From: Escallonia rubra
Lineage: Eukaryota; Streptophyta; Magnoliopsida; Escalloniales; Escalloniaceae
DNA: 64,000 bases
Direction of reading: 5' to 3'
Assembly: GCA_033065855.1 (NCBI GenBank)
Contig: JAVXUO010001211.1
Location: 62,001-126,000, forward strand
In this document: positions 22,638-34,289 of the stretch, one piece after another
Position numbering within the stretch: the stretch's first letter is position 1
Layout: each line of letters starts with the position of its first letter
Notes under the pieces: generated by a model
The model's database searches: none
Told to the model about the DNA's origin: nothing
Seen by the model: the letters and a program-made list of their open reading frames with translations, nothing else
Translations under genes and position numbers: made by a program

Positions 22638-23262
22638 ATGAAGATGATGAAGCCCTCCCTGTTCCTCTTCTGCTCCCATGCCTTAGCCACCATCACCGCC
22701 GATGGTGCAGCCCAAGCCAAGCAGGCCGAAGATGTTTCATGTGCCAAACACCCCGACTGGGGCTTCTTCCACAGGGGCCCACCCCACTTCTTCCAGGGCT
22801 TAATTCCCCAGCCACCCCTCCCAATTCGCCCGTCCGCCAATGCCCGCCGGCGGCTTCAAGCTCCAGCCCTTCCATATCCCCCACTTTGTCCCGCCGCCGC
22901 TCCCGTCACACGGGAAGTTCCCCTTCCCTCACTGGATCCCGCCTCCACTGCCCGCCGGCATCAAGATCCCGCCCTTCCACTTCCCGTGGATGCCACCGAA
23001 GGTCGGCGGCAGCGATGACGGCACCGCTGAGAAGTGCTGGGCACCTTTGACCGAGGTGAACAACTGCGTTAACGAGGTTTACACTTCCTTCGTGACGAGA
23101 AAGAACTCGTTCAGCTTGTATTGCTGCTCGGTTGTCAAGAAGCTAAGCAGCCACAAGGTTTGCCATGCCAAGACAATTGGTGCCTTCGACGACGAGCATT
23201 TCTCTACTTCCATACACCACCATTGCTCCAACCAAGTTGCACCGCCTCCTACGGCGGTGTAG
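22638..23262 (+). pseudogene. Second prolamin-like (ECA1-type) gene, apparently frameshifted
   Basis: A gene related to the one at 20303. The ATG at 22638 opens a signal-peptide frame (MKMMKPSLFLFC...) that runs through a histidine/proline-rich stretch to about 22835. The prolamin-like domain is in another frame that reads PAGGFKLQPFHIPHF from 22843 and carries all six cysteines (CW, NC, CC, VC, HC) to the stop at 23260-23262. Going from the first frame to the second needs one extra base, or two missing, somewhere between about 22760 and 22840. No GT-AG pair in that short interval makes a natural intron. It is therefore a recent pseudogene, a sequencing error, or a gene whose product starts at a later codon without a signal peptide. 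Promoter and domain are otherwise intact. Confidence 0.72.
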
Positions 23263-23585
23263 AAGAAGTGTCAGCCGTCGATGGCCATGTTTACCGTTTA
23301 TTCGAGTGATTAGGGCTTTGTTTAGTGGTAGTTTGTTCTGAGTACTAGGTAAGCTGACAGATCAAACAGCTTATTCCTTCTATAAATAACTTTTTTTTGT
23401 AATAAAGAAAACAATAGTTACGATTTGTTTCCTTGTTTGCGAAATTCTAATTTATTGGCGCCATCGTATTAAAGCATTTCCCATTTTTTTGCGTAAATTT
23501 AGAATAACAAAGTGATGCCAAGAAAAGTGGGTTCGCAGTCGTCGTGGAGGTGCCACAAGGAATGCAGTCCAAATCAGGTGCCAAG
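23263..23585. other. Spacer after the second ECA1-like gene
   Basis: 3' UTR and AT-rich sequence up to the left limit of the GC-rich repeat block. No gene seen. Confidence 0.4.
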
Positions 23586-24224
23586 TATGTTGATGTGAGA
23601 CACAACAAGGGTGGAGCAAGGGCAGAGACCAAGGGCTTCCCAGACAGAGCCTAAGGATGGCAGTGATGCGAGGGCGACGGCGCGGGATGAATACATGACG
23701 ACCGTCACAGTCCGATGTTTAGGTCCCGAATCAAGGTCCTGTATGTTTTTCTCTCTAGGATTCTAGAGTGAAAAAGTGAAAATGTTCGGAAAATGTCCAA
23801 CCCTTTGAATGAATTCTCAAGACTTTATTTATAGAGGTTGAGATGATGATGTCATTAAGCGACACGTGGCATTTTTCGGGAGTGACACGTCACCGGAGGG
23901 TCCACGGGTGTCAGTGCTCCACGGACTGTCGGATCGCATATTCACCAGGCCTGCCCCGCACATCGTCGCTCTGTCTATCTGGAAAGACTAGCTCTCACCG
24001 CATCGGTGTGGCTAGAGAATCCCCTTGATCTAACCACCAATCCAAGCCCTTACAGAGTCCCACAGACCTGGCAACGGTGGGGAAGACCCAATGCCCAACT
24101 GTCAGGCGAACTAGGCGTAATGCCTTCCGGAGACCTGATCTCGTCTTGGAGTGACCCTGGGGTCATAGTCCCTATGGGTGCCGACGTAAGCCCCCAGTGC
24201 CGGAGCACGTAGGCCAGTCACGCA

Positions 24225-25030
24225 GGCACCCTGGTGGAGATAGTGTCCCGGAGGAGTCGCTTATTCCGCGGGCCGAGATAACATCCCGGAGGAGCTGGCT
24301 ACTTGGCGAAGGGGAGTCTTCATGCCAGAGCACTTAGAGCTCCCTGGCGGAGATAGTGTCCCGGAGGATTCGCCTATCCCCGCGGGTGAGTCCTTGTGCC
24401 GGAGCACTCGGAGCGCGTCAAGGTAGCATCCCGGAGGAACCATCTACCCGACTGGCCGAGGTAGCATCCTGGAGGAGCCGTCTACCTGGCGGAAGGGGAA
24501 TTAAAGAGCTCCCTAGCATAGATAATGTCCCAGAGGAGTGGCATATCCCCACGGGTGAGTTCTTGTGCCGGAGCACTCGGGGCGCGTCAAGGTATCATTC
24601 CGGAGGAGCCATCTACCTGGCGGAAGGGGAGTTGAAGAGCTCCCTGGCGGAGATAGTGTACCGGAGGAGTCGCCTATCCCCGCGGGTGAGTCCTTGTGCC
24701 GGAGCACTTGGAGCACGTCAAGGTAGCATCCTGGAGGAGCCGTTTATCTGACTGGCCGAGGTAGCATCCTGGAGGAGCCGTCTACCTGGTAGAAGAGGAG
24801 TTGAAAAGCTCCCTGGCAAAGATAGTGTCCCGGAGGAGTCGCCTATCCCCACGGGTGAGTCCTTATGCCGGAGCACTCGGATCGCGTCAAGGTAGCATCT
24901 TGGAAGAGTCGTCAACCCGACTGGCCGAGGTAGCATCCCGGAGGAGCCGTCTACCTGGCGGAAAGGAAGTTGAAAAGCTCTCTGACAGAGATAGTGTCCC
25001 AGAGGAGTCGCATATCCCCGCAGGATGTTG
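24225..25030. repeat. Tandem array with a period of about 169 bp
   Basis: The word CGCCTATCCCC or CATATCCCC followed by GCGGGTGAGTCC recurs at about 24371, 24540, 24671, 24840 and 25010. The steps are 169, 131, 169 and 170 bp, so one unit has a 38-bp deletion. Each unit also holds two copies of GGTAGCATCC(C/T)GGAGGAG and a GGAGCACTCGG box. A partial unit starts near 24225. Confidence 0.88.
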
Positions 25031-25328
25031 CACACTCCGAAGAGTGGGTCGAAGCATGTTCCGCGACCAAGGCAAGGTGCGCATGGTGTGGTGAATGAGT
25101 GTGGTGCCCGGGGGGCATGTAACATGATTGTGGTAGATGGGCGCGACCTAGTGAGTAAGGTGCCGGGGGCACGGTAGTGTGACATAGAGCCTGGGGGCAC
25201 GGCTGTATCAGCGGTGCGGCGCACGGGCGCGGCGGAGTGCGGCGCCCAGACGCCGGCGACGGGGGTCACGGAGACGACGTCCGGGCGACGGACGACGAGT
25301 GTCGCGGAGTTGGCGCGCGAGCGCGGGG

Positions 25329-25436
25329 GACGTCTGGGCGATGGGGTCGCGTAGTGACGTCAGGGCCACGGGGTCGAGGAGTGACGTCCAAGCGACGGGG
25401 TCGTAAAGTGACGTCCGGGCAACGTGGTCGCGGAGT
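25329..25436. repeat. 27-bp minisatellite, four units
   Basis: GACGTC begins units at 25329, 25356, 25383 and 25410, exactly 27 bp apart. The consensus is GACGTCxGGGCxACGGGGTC followed by GxxxAGT. A less regular unit lies at 25274. Confidence 0.93.
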
Positions 25437-25492
25437 TATGTATGGTCACTTGAAGAGAAGTGAAAATGCTAAGTATGGAAGCCAAAGGGCAA

Positions 25493-25592
25493 CCCTTGGG
25501 GAAGGCCAAGGCCAAAGCCAACCCCAGGGGGAGGCCGAGGCCGACTCCAAGGGGGAGGCCAAGGCCAAGGCCAAGGCCGCCGGAAATTAAAC
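25493..25592. repeat. GGCCAA/GGCCGA short tandem repeat
   Basis: An imperfect hexamer array of AAGGCC and GAGGCC units interrupted by CCCAGGGGGAGG. It closes the GC-rich block. Confidence 0.85.
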
Positions 25593-25847
25593 AAATGCAA
25601 TACAAACACAAGGTAGTAAAGATACAACGGACAATCGGGACGGAACAATCCAAAGGTGAGCACGTCGTTTAACAAGTCGCGGCACCTAACCACCGACTTT
25701 CAACACCGCTATGAACAGCCTCCCACTTTCACGTATCAAATCCGAACCAAATTAGAGCAATATCGGGTGGAGGACCACTGCTGACCCACAACATATCCAA
25801 AATAGCAACTCAGAACGCTCAAAACCAATAGAAGAGCCCTAAACCAA

Positions 25848-25925
25848 CCCCCCCCCCCAACTAACAGGGTGCCCCTAAAACCCCCCCAGGACTCTGTCGC
25901 CCCCCCCCCCCCGCCCCCCAAGGGC
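25848..25925. repeat. Cluster of homopolymeric C tracts
   Basis: C runs of 11 (25848-25858) and 13 (25900-25912) bases, with several of 6-7, lie within 80 bp; more follow to 25976. The minus strand has four or more G tracts, enough for G-quadruplex formation. Assembly errors in run length are likely. Confidence 0.9.
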
Positions 25926-25989
25926 CCCAGATCCCCCCCATTTCTTCCCAACAGAATTCACCCCACCCCACCCCCCGAGTCCCTATCTC

Positions 25990-28440
25990 GGAATCTTGCC
26001 GGCGGTGACTGGAATCTTTACCAGTGGCTTGATCGTTTTTTTAACGCATCCTTCAGTTTTTATATTCTATTCCTTTCCGTTTCCTATTGCAAATTGGTGG
26101 AAGATGGGTTAGTGGTTGGTTGTGGTGGTTCTAGTAACATCAGGGGCTTGTTTGTTGAGGGGTTTAGCCTAGTTTTTGAGTCGTTCGCCTTTTTATTCTT
26201 CATCTTTATTTTGGCTGAAAAGAGAGACCAAGAACTCCCAAGTCAATCACAACAATGGATACGATTACCTTTACTACATACGAGTTACTGTCGCACACGC
26301 AATGTGTGTACAAAAATTAAGTTCATAGTATAATTTTTTGTTAAAAAATGAAAAGCTTTATGTATAAGTATTTATTATCGCATCCGAGAAAATAAAGTTT
26401 AAATTACCAAACATGTCGCTACAAGTATTTATTTACTATTTAAACTTTTCTTTTGTGTCATTTATCGTGCACACACGTTTCGTCTGTGAAAATGAAATTA
26501 TTTCATATAGTATCAAGTACAGTCTTTTGGATGTATTTTGACTATATTTCTTGAAATATTTTTCAAATTTTAAGAACCAAGCATATCCTATTAGGTAGTT
26601 ATTTAATATTCAATGTTATGGTGTGTGTGAGTTAAAAAAATAAAATTTCTTATGATGTAAAGTATCATCATTCTAACTAGGTAGTTATGTAATACCATAA
26701 ATGTGCTACACCAAAATAAATATTCTATTTATATAGTACGAGTTATCGTGCACGAAGTTAGTATTATAATATTTTTATAATATCAAACTTGACCTTTACA
26801 ATATAATTTGCTTATAATTTTTTATTAAATTTTAAATTATGAAGGGCAAAAATAAAGTTATTAAATAAAAATTTGTTAAAAAATCAAGTATGATTTATGA
26901 TTGTTTTAAAATATGAAAAATCAAATATGGCCTTAAAGTGGTTATTTACTATAAAGTTTTGTTTTTTATAATTTTTCAACAATTCTCTTGTTATGTCAAA
27001 TGTCATCATATTAAGTTGGTAGTTGTGTAACACAAAAAAAGTATTATACCAAATCATGTTTTTCCTTAATAAGTAGTATACATAGATATAGATATTAGAA
27101 AAAACATCGTTATATCCAAGAAGGAACAATTTCTATCTATTGTTCTAATTTTGCTTGGAGGAAATGAGAAAACATAATGATAAATATGACACGATGCACG
27201 ACAAATCATTGAAACTTAAGTAGTTGACGCATTTGTCGAACAATGAGAAGCCAAGTTTTTACTATCATTTTTGAAACACTTTATGGCGAGGCTAGAAAAT
27301 CTATTTCATCATGAAGTAGGAGAAAAATTAGAAGAACAAAAGATGAAAATGTGTGTTTGAGGATAAGGATCATCTGCATTTAACGAAACTTTTTCGTTAT
27401 AACAGATGTGTTGGGCACTGAGGATCTTATCTCGAATGACAAGTTTGTGCGAGAAAAGGAACCTCCCATATACAACATCTTTGTAGCAGTTTAGTGATAG
27501 AAAATTATATTCAATTAAAAGTGCTTTGTCTCTGTTATTAAAATTCATAGCGATATTTTTTTTATCGCCAAACTGTATGTAACGGCATTTTTTTATTGTA
27601 TAACAAGTATGACTGTTTAAATCGATTCGAACTGCTCAAACCGATTTAACTGAACCAATTCAATTTGACAATCCAACAATCTTGACGGTTCGATTTTACA
27701 TTTCTCTAATCGACCTCAATTTGGTTCGGTTCAAGATTCACTTTTTTGAAACCGATCCCAAACCAAATCGCCCGACTTACGCTACATGTTTATTTATTTT
27801 TGATAATAATCTATAGATAAGTTTCACATACATACATAGTACTAAGCAAAATCAAATAAACAAAACCTTAAAAGTTAAAAAGAACATAAAATAGTGAGAG
27901 CAGTTATAAAACAAAAGTCTAACCATCAATGTCTCTTGTATATTTATTCATTATTTCTCGTATATTAATAAATCAATAATAGCGACAAAGGTATAATTAA
28001 GTTTATATTAAAAATTTGTATCTGAAATAATACTTACATCTTATCTTAACACGAGCACTTATATGTTGAATACGCAAAATTTTGTACAACTTAAAGAGAT
28101 TATAATTTTAAATACCAAATAAATATTTAGATTCAATTGTAGGTGTAAAATAGGACAATCTTCTTAATGGGCGCAAATCGATCCCGCCGTCGACCAAAAC
28201 AAACATTTTAAACCGACTAAAGTGAACCATCCAAATCTGATCCGGATCAAGAATTTTCAAAATTGAGAAATAACTGTTCAATTTACGATTTGACAAATAA
28301 ATCGAACTAAACCCAACCAAACTGTAGTCACTCCATATCACCGGTGGGGTGCCGATCCTAGTACGCTTCTATGCGTGCCTTAAAAAAACCGAAATTCCAA
28401 AAAAACGTTAGAACCTGACTCCCGAAGGCCCCAAGAAAAA
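25990..28440. other. AT-rich spacer
   Basis: About 2.4 kb with many stops and no recognised gene. Two areas, 27610-27770 and 28130-28330, are rich in AACCGA/CGGTTT words, including TAGGTGTAAAATAGG. These resemble subterminal repeats of hAT-like elements, but I could not pair termini or find a TSD. Confidence 0.4.
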
Positions 28441-28718
28441 GGACAAGCTTTAGCTACAGCTCCAATCGGGGTCAGTTCTCGTTAAACCTCATCGATCCCA
28501 TCTCTCTTTCGTATTGCCATCGATCGAACCCCCAGTTATATCTGAATCTCTCATCTCTCCAATCCCCAGTTCCTTCATATCATTCAAGCAAACCATATAT
28601 TAGGGTTTCTCTCCACCTCTATGGTCAGTCCAATCACAGTATATCATGGATTAATCGCCTATATCTCGATCACAAGAAGTTTCCTAAGTTTGATTGTTTG
28701 CCAGCGGGTGAATTAGTC

Positions 28719-31700
28719 ATGTTCTTTGGTGCGGTGGTGTGGGATCCATGGCTAATTGTTGCCCAAATTGTCTGCCTGCAGTGCTTGTACTATCTCACGC
28801 TCGGTCTCTTCCTGGCAATTCTCGTTGGGACGCGCGTGTCTCGAATGAGCCTCGTCTATTTATTCGACTACGCTACTGTTAGCGCTTCCACGGTGACTGG
28901 TTGGTGCGTTATCGCCTCGGTTTTGGTCAGTTCTGTTGCCGGGTGAGGATTGCCTTTCGTTTTTTTTATTAGCATTTCGTGTTAAATTGTTGTTCACTAC
29001 TCACTTCGTTTCATAATTTGTTGTTACCGTAGTTCTAGTAACAACGGTAATTCCTAGAATTTGCAGAAGCTCGGTTGGGACAAAACTTGTAAAAAATTGA
29101 GTGGTTTATAATTCTCTATTCTATACACGAATTTCGAGTTTTGGTTATTTGATTTTGTTATATTTGAGTTGGGCAATCCTTTTTTTTTATCAAGTCTGCG
29201 AAGGTTTAAGTTAGTAGGATTTGAAATTGCAAAAACTTTATGTGTAAGGATGCTTTGACTTCATCCAATCCTCCAAAGTTCTGCTTAGTGATCTGGAATC
29301 TTAGCAACGGTACAAGCAAAAAATTTGAATTTTGGTTAGAGTTCACCAAGGAATAGCTTCAAGCCTCTATATGTCTGCGCTAGTTATGGATGAGCTTGCT
29401 CGAAAATTGAGGTGGTGTATGTTACCTGCGAAGATATATTGTTAGTTGATGAGACTAGAAGAGTAGAGTTGGGCTTGATGCTAAATTAGACTAATGAGAA
29501 GTACTTTGGAATCTAAAGAATTTGAGTTAAGCACGAATTGGACAATGTTTGCAGGAGAAAGTTTGTAAGACTCGGAGGAGGACTCAGGAGTAGATACGGG
29601 CAGGTAAGAGGTACCTAAGATGCATTTTTCTTTTGGGTAACGTAGTTCAATGCTGCATAAGGAGGGGAAGATTGATAATGATGTTACCTGTAGAATAAGA
29701 GCAGGTTACTGATGATGGAGGCGTGCTTCTGCAGTGCTGTAAGCTATTCCTCTCGAGTTGAAGAATATTTTAGATGTTGAGGCCAGGGATGCTATATGGT
29801 TCGGAACTTGAAGGGAATAGTTGAGAGATTTTTCTACCAGTTGCAACTTGTTAGCTAGTATTTCATAGAAGTAACATCATGGATTTGCTTCATTCCTTGA
29901 AATGGGAATAGCCCTTACTGTGGTTATAGGTTCAAGTACTGGGTGCCTTATAGCATGCTACTTGTCCTTACCTGTGACAGTATGAGATATTTTACTTGCA
30001 AAAAACTTGTCCCAAAAATGAATTTAGTATAAAATGCAGTTTATGGCAACTTGTGTGTCTTACTCTGGGTATAAAATTTGTAATCGCAATGTCAATCGTG
30101 ACAGCTCTTGATGGGTCTTTTTTAACTGCCAAGACCTATCTGCACAGCAGGTGAGGTCTGTGACTGGGAATTTTAGGTCCCAAATTTCACTGGTTTTGGT
30201 ATAGCTACATGCTCGATTCCTCAATAAATGCATATATGAAAATGGCCTTAGATTTGTTTTATTTAGAATCACCAACTGACTACTGATTTTTAAGCTTACT
30301 AGTTATGTGTGGGAGAAAAGATCGGTCAGTACCAACAAATTATGGAGAAAGGCATGGGATAATTAGATTCTGATGTGCGAGTCTAAACTGTCAACTGACT
30401 ACTGATTCTTATAGCTTGCTCTGTGTATGTGTATTATTTGGGTGGGGAGGGGGAGCATATGCCATCACTCTTGTCGAACTGGTAATTTTCTATAGTTTGA
30501 TTTATTTTCTATTGATGCGATATTCTTACATGTACAAATGTTACACCAAAATACTTTCTGCACTTGCCAAAATGGGAAACTTCTTTAGTTTGTTCCTTTT
30601 AGGTCTTTATTATGTTAAAATCAGTGAAGTTGTTATTATTATGGGCTTGCTGGGCCTATGCAATTGCAGGGGTAAGTTACCCGTCGTCTTTTTCATTACA
30701 GCATTGTTTGACACTTAACCACAAAATAGCATATTTATCATCTGTCGTCAACATTAAAAAACCAAGTTGGGGCCCCAATGAATCAAGGTCGGCAGCTGTT
30801 GATGAAAGTTTTCACTGGACAACATGACCACCAGTCTGTTCTTCCTCTTGAAGTCTGTCCCTTTTTGACAAGCGTCAATGACTCAGTGTAGCACGATGGG
30901 TCCCCGTACTCTCCACGTCAGACCAGTGCAAGAGGGGGACAAGGATGTATCGGGTTACAACTTGGAGTTGAGTTCGGCGGAATTGCAGTGCTGTAATGAG
31001 ATCGGAGGAGGAGAAAGTTTGATGTTGCCAGACATGAGATTGGAGGGGGAGAAGATTGACGTTGCCGGAGATTAGCTCGGTAGAGGTGAAGCCTGATGTA
31101 GCAAAATTGGTCATTGAGCAACTAATTTTCCTTACATTGACAAACATATTGAGAACCTGGAGATTATTGAAGGTGATATATGGGACAGCATATTGGACCC
31201 TTGTTTTCTTGATGATGCAGACATCGTGAATAGAGAAAAAGAATCAGAGGTGGAAACTTTGGTGCTCCATAATTGCTCAAGAACAAATTATAGAGGAAAT
31301 TTTGAAGCTCCAAATGTTTTAAACCTCCATAGATGCTTTATAAGAGCAACTGGGTATATTCGTAAAATTTCCCTCTTGGACACATCTTGTGTATGTACTA
31401 TTGTACAGACCTGTTTCTCGCTGTTCACATATTCTACTTTTGTGCGATGAATTTATTGGCAACAGAGTATTACTGTTTTACAAGCTTTTGTATGAAAGAT
31501 GCCGAGTTTTTAGTGAGAACATGCTTTTTAACTTGCAAATTTTAAGTTTGTGCAGAGCTGGCTATTTGCTTTATTTGGTTGAGAGGGCAAAGAAGTGCTT
31601 AGATTTCTCTGCGACTCTTTACATTATCCATCTCTTTATTTGCATTGTATATGGAGGCTGGCCTTCATCTATAACTTGGTGGGTTGTGAATGGTTCTGGA

Positions 31701-34289
31701 CTTGCGATGATGGCTTTGTTGGGAGAATATTTGTGCATACAACGGGAATTGCGAGAAATACCAATCCCAAGATACCGTTCAAGTAAGCTCACTTTTTCTC
31801 ATTTGCACGATGATATTACTGCTTTGATGCTTATCACTTTGGTTATTTCCATTTTCTTGCATCCTGTGCTCATTGGCATTCACTTACCTGCCCAATTTGA
31901 TTTTTCCCGATTGATTGTATTCTATGGATTTGCATGGCCTTATGGGACATAAATTAGCTCGTTCTTGATCGTGTTGTTTGTAATAGAATGCCAATTTTGT
32001 GGAATCTTAATTAATTTCTATACTCGGCTTCCTTCAAAGTTCAAAGACTGCCAACTTTTTAATGTCTTACTACCTCGTGATCCAATATTAACTTGGCATC
32101 AAACTGAGCACAATTTATTAGTTTTAAGTTACAATGCTTTCAGAGTGATTCAATTTTAGATGAAATTTCGTCTATAATCGTTAGGTCAATCCTTCATATT
32201 TCTTGAAAGGTAAGCCTTGCATATTGTCAGTCAAGGTTTCTAGGTCCGCTTTCGAAGAGTATAGCTACTGTGGTGGACATCACCTCCCCACCAAACAAAA
32301 AAGGGATCTAGGTAAAATATGTGTATTACTTATTTTAGAGAACTTCAAGTTGAATGCAGTATCTAGCTAAGAAATCAATAACAATTGGTTTACTCCTCCA
32401 TGTTGCTTATTAATGGCTGATGAAGGGAAAGAAGGGGCATGAAGAATGGTGCGCAACAAAATAAAAGGGGATGTAAGTAGAAAGTAATGGAAATAATGCT
32501 ATAGCTCATGAGAACTCTAATTCATTTTAGCATTCGTCCAGTAATAAAGTGACTTTTTTTGGTGCGAATGTGGTACTGACAGAAGTGTTGGAAGGGGGGT
32601 GCAACCCGAAAGTAAGTACAACCTCAAAAGACTATAAACTCGGACAATAAGCATATAAAAACTCAATATAGGCTTCATTTAAGTAACAAGGAAGATTTAC
32701 GATTCTCTAGCGGCACCTCCTCATTCTTGAAAGCACGTCAGTTTCTTTCTAACCTGGTGCACCTAGAAAGACCAAGATGAATCATACCCTGCAGATCCAA
32801 GCTGCCCCCTACTTCCTATCTAGGAAGCACCGACACCTCATATACGTCGAGGTATGGTGTCCAATACCTACCGACACCTCGACACCTCCGGACACGTGTC
32901 CGACACCTCTCAGCGATGTCCAAATTTATTGATTTATTTTTTAATTACCGGACACCGTGTCCGACACCTCTTAAAGAAGTGTCCACACGTATAGGGACAA
33001 AATATGATATTTCGGGGACTTTTTTAGAATTGAACTTTGAAGCCCAATTAATCAGATCGACTCCAAAAAAGGTACCCTTCTTCTTTCTCTCTCTTTTCCT
33101 TCGTTTTGTTAACAAAAGCACCCAAGCTAACCAGTTCATAGGAAGATACGTCACCATATCCGACCTCATTTACTCATTTACAGACCCATCTAGCTATATA
33201 TGACATCTCATTGATCCTTTTGTCCCATGTTCTTCTCTCTTGTTACTATTGAGACTCTAATCTTATTATGGTTGAGACATTCATGCTACTATCTTTCTTT
33301 CTCATCAGTTTTGAACGAAAATCAGCTACTCAAATTGATGTTTATTCTTATTATGTACATAATTTAATACATATATATAAATGTGTATATATATTATATA
33401 AATATAAATATATACAAAAATCAAATAAAAATATATTAAAAAATTCAGCGGTGTCTTGCGGTGTCCAAAATCTGCTTTTTTGAAAATTGCAGTGTCCGGT
33501 GTCCCGGTTGGTGTCGGTGTCGGACGCGGTGTCCGTGTCCGTGCTACCTAGCTTCCTAGTCACGCACTGATCGAGGCATCACACAGTAATACGAGTTAGA
33601 CTAAAACCACGACCAGAGAAGAGTGAGCCATGGCAGTGTAAAAGTAGGTGATCCACTGATTCACCGTCACCTTTGCACATCTTACAAAAAAATATATATG
33701 TCCCTTGACGCTTCCTCAAATTTTCACAGATCAACTCTGCACTTTTTGCCACTTTCCAAGCCAAAAAGCAGGATTATAGTGATTAGCATTCTCCCAGTTT
33801 TGCTTGGAACTGCAGGAGGATGATAGTGATTAGCATTCTCCCTTGAGCTTTTTTTTCCATTCTTTTTTCACATTTTGTAGGGATTGACGAAGCCCACCTC
33901 ATTGTGTCATCACATGAATTAGCTTAGGTCGTCTATATAATCAACAACCTGCTACTTATAATATCTTGTGAGGCGGAACATACTCAGATTCATGAATAGC
34001 ATATCATACGATTCGTTGTAAGGCTACGTATCATTAAGTGGCTAGGTGCATTCTACAGAGGCTTTATGGCTTGTGACACCATTTAGGACATGGACTCTAT
34101 TTTCTACTCGTTGATTTAGATTAATCTGAATCTGTCTAAGGAATGCCTCAAGAAAAGGTCCCAGGCGGTGTTACATGGACCCTGATGTTAGTTGCCAACT
34201 GCAAGTACATGATTTATATTTAGGAGTGGCTATGGTATCAGCATGATTGATTTATGATAATTTGTGATTATTTCCATGCAGATGTATGA
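28719..34289 (+). CDS. SYS1: SYS1 homologue, Golgi integral membrane protein
   Basis: SYS1 is a small four-pass Golgi membrane protein that recruits an ARL3/ARFRP1-type GTPase for vesicle tethering. Three coding exons read in frame: 28719-28942, 31556-31782 and 34282-34289, for 152 residues, the usual length of plant SYS1. The start reads MFFGAVVWDPWLIVAQIVC. The first junction is VAG/AGYLLYLVERAKKCLDF, and the second exon includes TLYIIHLFICIVYGGWP and LLGEYLCIQRELREIP. The last junction completes RYRSNV and stop: exon 2 ends in A at a GTAAGC donor and exon 3 starts ATGTATGA after a CAG. Without that splice the protein would gain about 57 intron-coded residues. Both introns are about 2.5 kb; intron 2 holds a hAT-like element and a LINE remnant. 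A 5'-UTR intron with its acceptor at 28693 (TTTGCCAG) is possible. Confidence 0.93.
32820..33551. mobile_element. Non-autonomous hAT-like element in SYS1 intron 2
   Basis: A 732-bp element with terminal inverted repeats: left CTAGGAAGCACCGACACC, right end (reverse complement) CTAGGTAGCACGGACACGG. They match at 15 of the first 17 bases. The flanks CTTCCTAT (32812-32819) and CTTCCTAG (33552-33559) are an 8-bp TSD with one mismatch. Both ends are crowded with GTGTCCG/CGGACAC words, as in hAT subterminal regions. The interior is AT-rich with no transposase. Confidence 0.8.
33579..33764 (-). mobile_element. LINE remnant (zf-RVT zinc-finger region)
   Basis: The minus-strand translation reads ...AELICENLRKRQ...FCKMCKGDGESVDHLLLHC, the typical zf-RVT motif found after the reverse transcriptase in plant LINE-type elements. 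Only about 60 residues remain and no RT core is visible nearby. A 52-bp duplication of GTGATTAGCATTCTCCC (33779 and 33826) abuts it. Confidence 0.8.

Larger units (their letters stand above)
23588..25620 (-). mobile_element. Possible LTR-type retroelement fragment with a repeat-rich U3, limits uncertain
   Basis: This GC-rich block differs sharply from the AT-rich flanks. On the minus strand a TATA-like CCTCTATAAATAAAG (about 23825-23840) is preceded by a long upstream region of tandem repeats and followed by a short leader. That layout fits an LTR with enhancer repeats in U3. A minus-strand ...CAACA at 23588, followed three bases later by TTGGCACC, could be the LTR end and a primer-binding site. 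I found no matching outer terminus, no TSD and no gag/pol coding sequence, so a solo or broken LTR is the best reading rather than a proven one. Open frames of up to 183 codons here come from the repeats and encode low-complexity repeats only. Confidence 0.35.

Noticed and set aside
24356..25269. Open frames of 131 and 183 codons on opposite strands
   Set aside because: They repeat the same peptide several times because they translate the 169-bp tandem array. No domain or start context supports a gene.
27610..28340. A further hAT-like element between the AACCGA-rich zones
   Set aside because: Subterminal-like words are present, but I could not pair terminal repeats or find a TSD.
32820..33551. 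A CRISPR-like or satellite reading of the GTGTCCG words
   Set aside because: The words are irregular in spacing, occur at both ends in opposite orientation, and are explained by hAT subterminal structure in a plant genome.
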